NCBI GenBank assembly: GCA_903918645.1
Contig: CAIXFH010000091.1
Span: 1-51,030, forward strand
Direction of reading: 5' to 3'
Length of the DNA stretch: 51,030 nucleotides
Source: an uncultured Actinomycetes bacterium
GTDB lineage: Bacteria; Actinomycetota; Actinomycetes; S36-B12; CAIYMF01
Shown one piece after another: positions 44,809 through 51,030 of the stretch. Below the pieces are notes generated by a model. That model did no database searches. It worked only from the letters and a program-made list of their open reading frames with translations, and was not told where the DNA came from. The translations under genes and the position numbers were made by a program. Position 1 is the first letter of the stretch, and each line of letters opens with the position of its first letter.

Positions 44809-46485
44809 GTGAAGCAGCTCGGCGATATCTTGATTGAGGGCAACCTGGTCTCTCGTGAGCAGTTGGACGCTGCCATCGTCGAGCAGAACCGGCTCGGCCG
44901 CAGTCTTGGCCGTGTTCTCGTCGAACAGGGTGTGCTCACCGAAGGCCAACTTGTCGCCTCGCTCGCCGCTCAGATCGGCATGCGGTTCGTCGATCTCAGC
45001 GATGTGCAGATCGACGGTTCTGCGCTTGCTCGAGTACCCGGGCACGTGGCTCGACGTCACACGGCGATCCCCATCGGCTTTGAAGACGGCAAGTTGGTCG
45101 TGGCGATGGCCGATCCAGCCAACGTCTTTGCGATTGACGACATCAAGTCGATCGCCGGACAGGGCGCCAATATCGACGTTCGTCCCGTTGTTGCGACTCG
45201 TAATGATGTTGTTGCCGCGATCGACCGCTACTACCGTGCCGGCGACGAGCTCGATGATCTGAGCACCGAACTCGACGTGGTCCAGGAGGAAGAGGACCTG
45301 TCAAAGGTCCGCGAGATTACTGAGGACGCGCCGATCGTTCGATACGTCAATTTGCTGATCACTCAGGCGATCCAGGACCGAGCGTCCGACATCCACCTGG
45401 AGCCGACCGAGCACGACCTGCGTGTGCGTTACCGCATCGACGGCGTGCTGCATGAGGTCATGAGATCGCCGCGAGCAATTCAAGCTGGGGTGATCAGCCG
45501 ATTGAAGATCATGGCCGACATCAACATCGCAGAACGACGTATCCCGCAGGACGGCCGGCTTTCGGTCACCGCGAACGGACGCAAGGTTGACCTTCGAGTG
45601 GCGACCCTGCCGACGGTGTGGGGCGAGAAGGTTGTTATGCGAATCCTGGACAACTCGACCGCGCGGCTAGATCTTGCCGACCTAGGGTTTTCCCAGCACA
45701 ACCACGACATCTTCAAGACCTCGTACGCCAAGCCTTACGGAATGATCCTGGTGACCGGACCTACGGGATCGGGAAAGTCGACCACGTTGTACGCCACCTT
45801 GAACGTGGTCAATCGTCCCGAGGTCAACATCATCACGGTCGAGGACCCGGTGGAATACCGGCTCCCAGGCATCAACCAGGTGCAGGTAAATCCCAAGGCT
45901 GGATTGAACTTTGCTTCGGCCCTGCGCTCGATCCTGCGTTCTGACCCCGACATCGTCCTCATCGGTGAGATTCGCGACCACGAGACAGCGCAGATCGCCG
46001 TTGAGGCATCGCTCACCGGCCACCTCGTGCTTTCGACCCTGCACACCAATGACGCACCAAGCGCGATCACTCGTCTCACCGAGATGGGTATCGAGCCCTT
46101 TTTGGTCGGTTCGTCGATCGATTGCGTTCTCGCACAGCGACTCGCGCGTCGGCTCTGCTCCAAGTGCAAGGAGCCGTACTCCATGACGGTCGATCAGCTC
46201 AACGCGTTGGGTTACCGCCCGTATCCGGAGGACCCGAGCCCGACGTTCTATCGTCCTGTTGGCTGCTCCAACTGCTCCAGAACTGGGTACAAGGGCCGTC
46301 TTGCCCTGCACGAAGTCATGGCGGTTGATGACGACATCGAACGGATGACGGTGGCGCGCGAAAGCTCCAGTGCCATCTCGCATGTGGCGATCGAGAAGGG
46401 TATGCGGACCTTGCGCGAGGACGGTCTGCTCAAGGCCAGCCAGGGCGTCACCTCCATCGACGAGATCTTCCGCGTTGTTGCCTGA
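44809..46485 (+). CDS. pilB: Type IV pilus assembly ATPase PilB
   Basis: The motor ATPase that drives pilus extension, 558 residues. An MshEN/GspE N-terminal domain (LGDILIEGNLVSREQL, GRSLGRVLVEQGVL) is followed by the secretion ATPase core: GPTGSGKSTTLYATL from about residue 316, the Asp box VEDPVEYRLPGINQVQVN, Walker B LIGEIRDHETA, the His box HLVLSTLHTNDAPSA. A zinc clamp follows with C450SKC453 and C486SNC489. The start is GTG 44809 (or the preceding GTG 44806), with AAGGGG 6 bases upstream; TTG 44794 is unlikely. A 119-base gap with a promoter separates it from pilT. Confidence 0.94.
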   Translation: MKQLGDILIEGNLVSREQLDAAIVEQNRLGRSLGRVLVEQGVLTEGQLVASLAAQIGMRFVDLSDVQIDGSALARVPGHVARRHTAIPIGFEDGKLVVAMADPANVFAIDDIKSIAGQGANIDVRPVVATRNDVVAAIDRYYRAGDELDDLSTELDVVQEEEDLSKVREITEDAPIVRYVNLLITQAIQDRASDIHLEPTEHDLRVRYRIDGVLHEVMRSPRAIQAGVISRLKIMADINIAERRIPQDGRLSVTANGRKVDLRVATLPTVWGEKVVMRILDNSTARLDLADLGFSQHNHDIFKTSYAKPYGMILVTGPTGSGKSTTLYATLNVVNRPEVNIITVEDPVEYRLPGINQVQVNPKAGLNFASALRSILRSDPDIVLIGEIRDHETAQIAVEASLTGHLVLSTLHTNDAPSAITRLTEMGIEPFLVGSSIDCVLAQRLARRLCSKCKEPYSMTVDQLNALGYRPYPEDPSPTFYRPVGCSNCSRTGYKGRLALHEVMAVDDDIERMTVARESSSAISHVAIEKGMRTLREDGLLKASQGVTSIDEIFRVVA

Positions 46486-46527
46486 GGTTCTCCCGGGCGT
46501 CTAGTTCAGACAGATCTCGTGCTCGAC

Positions 46528-46555
46528 TCAAGGCAGGCTCTCTGCGCGCCGATGC
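46528..46555 (+). promoter_or_regulatory. pilT: Sigma-28-like (FliA/WhiG) promoter of pilT
   Basis: TCAAG (46528-46532), 15 bases, then GCCGATGC (46548-46555), ending 49 bases before the pilT GTG. The -10 core GCCGAT is identical to the sigma-28 consensus core. Confidence 0.72.
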
Positions 46556-46604
46556 CCTTGGGGTAATCGTTCGACATCTGGTCGGGCGTGGTGAGGAGCA
46601 GGCA

Positions 46605-47930
46605 GTGGAAACGACGCCATACTCGGGCCTTGCGTCGAACAACGGGTATCCGCAGCCCGCGGGTCAGCCGGTCGTTGCAGCGTCGGCACCAACGTCGACC
46701 GGTTTCTATCTACCCGCAGCGGCTCCGGCAGCAGCGCCAGCGGCACCGGGGGTCTTTCTCCCGCAACTTCCACCAGATCTGGGCAGCACGCCAACTGCGG
46801 TCGCGCCCGCTGCGGCTAGCCCACGACCAGCTCGCTCGATCACCGAGCAGGTTGCTGAGGACTCCGACTTCTCGTTGGTCGAGGCACTGTCTGTTCTGCT
46901 TGATCGTGGGGCATCAGATCTGCACATCACGGCGAACGCTCGACCGACCATCAGGTTGGCCGGCTCGCTCGTGCAACTTGACGAGTTCCCACCGCTGACA
47001 GGTCCGGTGATTCAGCGCGTGATGTATGCGATCTTGACTCAGGCGCAGCGTGAGAAATTCGAGGAAGAGCTCGAACTCGACTTTGCTTACTCGCTACCAG
47101 GCCGTGCTCGCTTCCGGGTGAATATCTATCGCCAGCGCGATGCGGTTGGGGCAGCGTTTCGGGTTATCCCCTATGAGATCAAGTCTTTGGAATCGCTTGG
47201 GGTGCCACAAAGCGTGGGCAATTTCGCTGCGTTGCCTCGTGGTTTTGTGCTGGTGACTGGGCCTACTGGCTCGGGCAAGAGCACGACACTTGCGGCTCTT
47301 GTCGACCTGGCGAATCGGACGCGTAGCGACCACATCATGACCGTCGAGGACCCGATCGAGTTCTTGCACAAGCACAAGAGTTGCTTGGTGAATCAACGTG
47401 AGGTGGGTGAGGACACATGGTCCTTCTCCAACGCTCTCAAGCATGTTCTGCGCCAGGATCCCGACATCATTCTCGTCGGTGAGATGCGCGATCTGGAAAC
47501 GATCCAGGTGGCGCTGACAGCTGCTGAGACGGGTCACCTGGTATTCGCCACGCTGCACACCCAAGACGCGGCGCAAACCATCGATCGAATCATTGATGTC
47601 TTTCCGCCGCATCAACAGCAGCAGGTCCGTCAGCAGCTGGCGATGTCCTTGCAGGGCGTGGTTTGCCAGACGTTGTGCCGCACCGCAACCGGCAACGGGC
47701 GAGTGGTTGCGACCGAGATCCTGGTGGTCAATCCAGCAATCCGAAACCTGATTCGCGAGGGAAAGACGCATCAGATCTACTCCGTCATGCAAGCGGGGGC
47801 TGCCAGCGGCATGCATACCTTGGATCAACACCTAGCCGAACTCGTTCGCTCGGGACGAATCACGTACGAGCAAGGCGTTGAGAAGTGCCACCACATCGAA
47901 GACTTCAACCGGCTCATCGGCCGGTCCTGA
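46605..47930 (+). CDS. pilT: Type IV pilus retraction ATPase PilT
   Basis: 441 residues. The motor core has GPTGSGKST from residue 219, VEDPIEFLHKHK, Walker B LVGEMRDLETI, HLVFATLHTQDAAQTIDRIID, and the retraction-specific AIRNLIRE motif at about residues 378-385 followed by GKTHQIYSVMQ. This motif separates PilT from PilB. The first 85 or so residues are a Pro/Ala-rich disordered extension not present in the usual 345-residue PilT. The start is GTG 46605. pilC follows 23 bases later. It gives the pilus retraction and hence twitching, uptake or surface sensing. Confidence 0.93.
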   Translation: METTPYSGLASNNGYPQPAGQPVVAASAPTSTGFYLPAAAPAAAPAAPGVFLPQLPPDLGSTPTAVAPAAASPRPARSITEQVAEDSDFSLVEALSVLLDRGASDLHITANARPTIRLAGSLVQLDEFPPLTGPVIQRVMYAILTQAQREKFEEELELDFAYSLPGRARFRVNIYRQRDAVGAAFRVIPYEIKSLESLGVPQSVGNFAALPRGFVLVTGPTGSGKSTTLAALVDLANRTRSDHIMTVEDPIEFLHKHKSCLVNQREVGEDTWSFSNALKHVLRQDPDIILVGEMRDLETIQVALTAAETGHLVFATLHTQDAAQTIDRIIDVFPPHQQQQVRQQLAMSLQGVVCQTLCRTATGNGRVVATEILVVNPAIRNLIREGKTHQIYSVMQAGAASGMHTLDQHLAELVRSGRITYEQGVEKCHHIEDFNRLIGRS

Positions 47931-47953
47931 TCACGGCGCACTAGGGGAGATTC

Positions 47954-49186
47954 ATGGCTACCACGGCCACATTCGAGTACGCCGTCCGCGACCGCGGCGG
48001 CAAGGTCGTCACGGGCAAGATCGAGGCTGATTCACCCGCGGCGGTTGCAGCCAAGCTCAAGAGCATGGGCTACGCGCCTTTGCAGATCACCAAACAGAAA
48101 TCCGGTGGTCTCAACCTCGAGATCTCGCTGCCCAAGCTCGGCTCCCAGGTCAAGTTGAAGGAACTGGCCGTTTTCTGCCGCCAGTTCTCAACGATGATCA
48201 ACGCGGGCCTATCGATGCTGCGCGCGCTGTCGATTCTGGAAGAACAGCAGCCCAACAAGGAATTCTCAAAGATCATCGGGGAGATGCGGCAAAAGGTCGA
48301 GGCTGGCGCAGCTCTGTCGATCACGATGGCCGACAACCCGCGGGTGTTCCCCCCGCTCATGGTCAACATGATCAAGGCAGGCGAGGTCGGCGGGTTCCTC
48401 GACCAGGTGTTGTTGCAGATCGCTGACAACTATGAATCCGAGGTCAAACTGCGCAGCAAGGTCAAGTCAGCAATGACTTACCCTGTGGCAGTTCTGATCA
48501 TGGCTGTGCTGTTGACCATGGGCATGCTGCTCTTTGTCGTGCCGACATTCACCGGATTGTTCGCGAGCATGAATGCTGAACTTCCGGCTCCGACCAGGAT
48601 CTTGGTGGCGCTCTCAGACCTGCTGAAGGTAGGGGCAGTGCCGTTGGTGTTGCTCAGCATCGCGGGCTTCTTCGGCTGGATGCGGGTGCGCCATCACGAC
48701 TCAGTGCGCAATATCGTCGACCCGCTCAAACTCAAGGTGCCCGTGTTCGGAACGCTGTTCCAAAAGATCGCACTTGCTCGGTTCTGTCGAAACTTGGGCA
48801 CGATGCTGGCCTCTGGCGTACCTATCTTGCAGAGCTTGGACATCGTGGCGGATACCTCGGGCAACGTGGTTGTCGCTCGAGCGGTGCGGGACATCCAGGA
48901 AAGTGTGCGGCGAGGCGAGAGTCTGACCGAGCCGCTACGTCGCCATGACGTTTTCCCGTCAATGGTGAGTCAGATGCTTGCGGTGGGCGAGGACACAGGT
49001 GCGCTCGACGCCATGCTGCACAAGATCGCGGAGTTCTACGACGACGAGGTGGACGCGATGACCGACCAGATGACGGCACTGATTGAGCCGATCATGATCG
49101 CGATCCTCGGGGGAATCGTTGGATCCATGATCGTGGCTCTGTACATGCCGATCTTCTCGATCTTCGATCACATCGGCGCCAAGTAG
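47954..49186 (+). CDS. pilC: Type IV pilus inner-membrane platform protein PilC
   Basis: 410 residues with two T2SSF domains. An N-terminal FEYAVRDRGGKVVTGKIEA segment (the PilC/GspF start) is followed by KLKELAVFCRQFSTMINAGL, three membrane helices (near 170-195, 215-240, 375-400), and the second copy KIALARFCRNLGTMLASGVPIL. It is the membrane platform on which PilB and PilT act. The ATG has GGGGAG 5 bases upstream. A good terminator follows, so the pilT-pilC transcript ends here. Confidence 0.95.
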   Translation: MATTATFEYAVRDRGGKVVTGKIEADSPAAVAAKLKSMGYAPLQITKQKSGGLNLEISLPKLGSQVKLKELAVFCRQFSTMINAGLSMLRALSILEEQQPNKEFSKIIGEMRQKVEAGAALSITMADNPRVFPPLMVNMIKAGEVGGFLDQVLLQIADNYESEVKLRSKVKSAMTYPVAVLIMAVLLTMGMLLFVVPTFTGLFASMNAELPAPTRILVALSDLLKVGAVPLVLLSIAGFFGWMRVRHHDSVRNIVDPLKLKVPVFGTLFQKIALARFCRNLGTMLASGVPILQSLDIVADTSGNVVVARAVRDIQESVRRGESLTEPLRRHDVFPSMVSQMLAVGEDTGALDAMLHKIAEFYDDEVDAMTDQMTALIEPIMIAILGGIVGSMIVALYMPIFSIFDHIGAK

Positions 49187-49209
49187 TGGGGTAGATCTCG
49201 GCCAGCGCA

Positions 49210-49255
49210 GATCATGACGACACGGGGACAGCATCGTCGTGATCTTGGCGTTTTT
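49210..49255 (+). terminator. Rho-independent terminator after pilC
   Basis: GATCATGACGA (49210-49220) pairs with TCGTCGTGATC (49234-49244) with one G-T type mismatch, loop 13 bases, followed by TTGGCGTTTTT. It lies 24 bases after the pilC stop. Confidence 0.75.
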
Positions 49256-49327
49256 CGAGTTACCCTTTTGGGATCCTTTCCTGGGTTAGTAGCCGCGTAC
49301 TGAATCGAGACCGTCATTTTTGCCACG

Positions 49328-50602
49328 ATGCGCCACAAATCTGTGTTCAGCTGCGTCGCAGCGGTGGGGATGGGATTGCTGCTTGCCGCCTGCGGGAGTT
49401 CGACCTCGCCTGGCTCGGGGACTTCTAGCCAAGCTGCCAAGACGTTGATCATCGGCACTGATCTGCCGCTCCAAGGTTCGTCTAAGGACGCGTCGGATGC
49501 CACCAATCAGGCGATGCAGCTCTACCTAGACGAAATCGGCGGTAAGGCTGGCCCTTACAACATCAAGCTCAAGATCTACGACGACTCGACCGCGGCAGCA
49601 GGCAAGTGGGATCAAGCGCAGTGCACTAAGAATGCGACCGATCACGTTGCCAACGTCAACGAAGTGGCCGTGATGGGCACGCGAAATTCAGGTTGCGCCA
49701 AGATCATCGTGCCGATTCTTGATCAGGACCCCAACGGTCCGATGCTCATGGTGTCGCACAACAACACCAATCCTGGCCTGACAAAGGCGTGGGATCCGGG
49801 CGAACCCGACAAGTACTACCCCGCTGGCAAGCGCAACTATGGTCGAGTCGTGACCACCGACGATAACCAAGGTCGAGCGGCCGCTCAGTTCATGGCCAAA
49901 GACCTCGGGGTCAAGAAGTGCTTCATCCTCAACGACAATGAGACTTACGGACAGGGAGTGGCGCAAGCCTTCGCCACCGAAGCGCCCAAGGTTGGGATCA
50001 CCATCCTGGGCAACGAGGTGTGGGATGGCAAGCAGCCCAACTACACGGCTCTATTCGAGAAGATGAAGGCCTCAACACCAGACTGCATCTATCTCGGCGG
50101 AATTTACGACAACAACGGCGGGCAACTGATCAAGGACAAGGTGGGTGTACTCGGCGATAACAAGGCCGTAGCGCTAATGGGCCCCGACGGTTTCACCGGA
50201 TACCCCGACATGGACAAGTTGCCCGAGGCTCAGGGCATGTATCTCTCGTACCCGGGCCTGACCAACGATGACCTGTTGGCCATTGGTGGCGCCGCGGCTA
50301 AGTTCCTCAACGACTACTCGGCCAAGTACGGTGGCACGCCCGATTCGAGTATGCCGACTTACGGCGTTGCGGCATTGCAGGTTCTGCTTGCGGCGATCGC
50401 GCAGTCGGACGGCACTCGAAAGTCGATCACCGACCAGGTGTTTAGGGGCGCTGGGATCACCATCCCGGCGGCAACCTCGGTACTCGGCAAGGAGATCAAG
50501 ATCGACCCTGCCACCGGCGATATCAACCTGCTCGACATGACGATCGAGATCGTCAAGAACAACGTCGAGGCCAACTTCAAACCCTGGCCCATCGTGGCTT
50601 AA
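49328..50602 (+). CDS. Branched-chain amino-acid-type ABC transporter substrate-binding lipoprotein
   Basis: 424 residues with a lipoprotein signal (LLLAAC, Cys 22) and a periplasmic-binding-protein type I domain of the LivJ/leucine-binding family: IIGTDLPLQGSSKDASDATNQA near the start (key part TDLPLQG), VMGTRNSGCAKIIVPIL, FILNDNETYGQGVAQAF, NYTALFEKMKASTPDCIYLGG. The ligand could be an amino acid, amide or urea-like molecule; this cannot be told. No permease or ATPase gene is adjacent. Terminator-like hairpins bound it on both sides, so it is a single-gene unit inserted between pilC and the pilin gene. No clear ribosome binding site before ATG 49328. Confidence 0.87.
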   Translation: MRHKSVFSCVAAVGMGLLLAACGSSTSPGSGTSSQAAKTLIIGTDLPLQGSSKDASDATNQAMQLYLDEIGGKAGPYNIKLKIYDDSTAAAGKWDQAQCTKNATDHVANVNEVAVMGTRNSGCAKIIVPILDQDPNGPMLMVSHNNTNPGLTKAWDPGEPDKYYPAGKRNYGRVVTTDDNQGRAAAQFMAKDLGVKKCFILNDNETYGQGVAQAFATEAPKVGITILGNEVWDGKQPNYTALFEKMKASTPDCIYLGGIYDNNGGQLIKDKVGVLGDNKAVALMGPDGFTGYPDMDKLPEAQGMYLSYPGLTNDDLLAIGGAAAKFLNDYSAKYGGTPDSSMPTYGVAALQVLLAAIAQSDGTRKSITDQVFRGAGITIPAATSVLGKEIKIDPATGDINLLDMTIEIVKNNVEANFKPWPIVA

Positions 50603-50630
50603 GGGCGTCCAGACGCCACGTTCCGCCCGA

Positions 50631-50662
50631 AGTGCCCCAGCCAATGTCGAGGCTGGGGCACT
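50631..50662 (+). terminator. Strong hairpin terminator after the substrate-binding protein
   Basis: AGTGCCCCAGCC (50631-50642) and GGCTGGGGCACT (50651-50662) are exact complements over 12 pairs with an 8-base loop. The following GCGTTGTTT is only a weak T tract. It separates the binding protein from the pilin promoter. Confidence 0.8.
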
Positions 50663-50742
50663 GCGTTGTTTCGGCGTGCCGAGATGGCTGCCCACGGCCG
50701 CGAAAGACACGAAACCCCGCCGAGATGATCCTCAACTAAGGC

Positions 50743-50770
50743 TCAAGTTCCTCAAGCCTGGCGCCGATGG
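50743..50770 (+). promoter_or_regulatory. Sigma-28-like (FliA/WhiG) promoter of the pilin gene
   Basis: TCAAG (50743-50747), 15 bases, then GCCGATGG (50763-50770), ending 53 bases before the pilin ATG. A 9-base direct repeat GCCGAGATG occurs upstream at 50678-50686 and 50719-50727 and could be an activator site. Confidence 0.72.
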
Positions 50771-50823
50771 GGTAGTTGTCATAGTTCGGACATCGGTCCG
50801 GCACCAAGGGGAGGACGAGTTCC

Positions 50824-51030
50824 ATGCTCGCTCGAATTCGTAAGGCCACGCAGAACTCGGACCGGGGATTCACCCTCATCGAGCTCCTAGTCGTGATGAT
50901 CATCATCGGCATCCTTGCCGCCATCGCAATCCCGACCTTCTTGAACCAGCGTAAGAACGGGTATCGCACCTCGCTCAAGGCTGACCTCAAGAACGCGGCC
51001 ACCGCAATCGAGTCGGCTGCTGTCGACAAG
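50824..51030 (+). CDS. Type IV pilin (PilA/PilE-like), partial at the right edge
   Basis: The open frame from ATG 50824 runs to the last base (69 codons, no stop). A 15-residue basic leader precedes the prepilin peptidase site RG-FTLIELL: cleavage after Gly 15, Phe 16 as the methylated first residue and Glu 20 as the conserved mature Glu 5. The hydrophobic helix VVMIIIGILAAIAIPTF follows. This is the usual major-pilin N-terminus. GGGGAGG lies about 9 bases before the ATG. The C-terminal head domain is outside the window, so major or minor pilin status is open, though a strong own promoter favours a major pilin. Confidence 0.93.
   Translation, partial: MLARIRKATQNSDRGFTLIELLVVMIIIGILAAIAIPTFLNQRKNGYRTSLKADLKNAATAIESAAVDK

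Noticed and set aside
50743-50770. Sigma-54 promoter for the pilin gene, as in Pseudomonas
   Set aside because: The GG-N10-GC core is not present in the right form, and actinobacteria are not known to use sigma-54; the sigma-28-like reading fits better and recurs.
1-51030. tRNA, rRNA, CRISPR arrays, prophage or insertion sequences
   Set aside because: No cloverleaf-like sequence, regularly spaced repeat, transposase motif or phage gene was recognised by reading; this was not a computed search.

Overview
The window reads as chromosomal DNA of a GC-rich Actinomycetota (actinobacterium), probably an uncultured or little-studied one. The evidence is gene order and content: thrS, HIT protein, phosphatidylinositol-phosphate synthase, PIM acyltransferase, PimA, pdxS-pdxT-yebC, ruvCAB, yajC-secD-secF, apt, rel, hisS-aspS, FtsH-like ATPase, rarA, alaS, ruvX, mltG and aroE follow the order I know from Mycobacterium and Streptomyces. 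GTG starts are frequent and many genes overlap by 4 bases (ATGA or GTGA). PIM-lipid genes fit an actinobacterial envelope. Lineage below phylum cannot be fixed by reading. No rRNA, tRNA, CRISPR or intact insertion sequence was seen.

Layout. (1) 1-3261: the 5' part of a large secreted beta-helix/MBG-domain surface protein on the minus strand, running off the left edge; a 442-base gap without a recognisable gene; then a secreted PQQ-type sugar dehydrogenase. (2) 3428-11986: threonyl-tRNA synthetase, a HIT hydrolase, a DCC-family thiol protein and the phosphatidylinositol mannoside genes (PIP synthase, PatA-like acyltransferase, PimA, a LemA-like membrane protein). A divergent EF-G-like GTPase sits among them on the opposite strand. 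(3) 12058-15498: a DUF3048 lipoprotein, then PLP synthase pdxS-pdxT and yebC. (4) 15561-24446: Holliday-junction genes ruvCAB behind a clear LexA/SOS box, Sec accessory genes yajC-secD-secF, apt and rel. (5) 24464-27503, minus strand: a membrane cyclophilin and an acidic DUF349 protein. (6) 27670-41539: MBL hydrolase, hisS, aspS, a lipoprotein with a divergent FtsH-like membrane protease, rarA, alaS, ruvX, mltG, aroE.

(7) 41540-51030 is the most interesting part: a type IV pilus locus (pilB, pilT, pilC and, at the right edge, a type IV pilin) preceded by a roadblock protein, a DUF4388 protein, a small Ras-like GTPase and an unknown small protein. This resembles the MglB/MglA polarity switch of myxobacteria or the conservons of Streptomyces, here joined to a pilus. 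Three separate genes of the locus (roadblock, pilT, pilin) carry the same promoter-like element, TCAAG-N15-GCCGA[A/T], 49-53 bases before the start codon. This is very close to the sigma-28 (FliA/WhiG) promoter. A weaker fourth copy lies before pilB. The reading is that a FliA-type sigma factor switches on the pilus and its putative GTPase controller together. A solute-binding lipoprotein without any transporter partner lies between pilC and the pilin.

Several starts were moved inward from the longest open frame on the basis of ribosome binding sites, overlaps and family lengths (thrS, pgsA, pimA, ruvC, secD, secF, aspS, roadblock, pilB). These choices are given in the entries.
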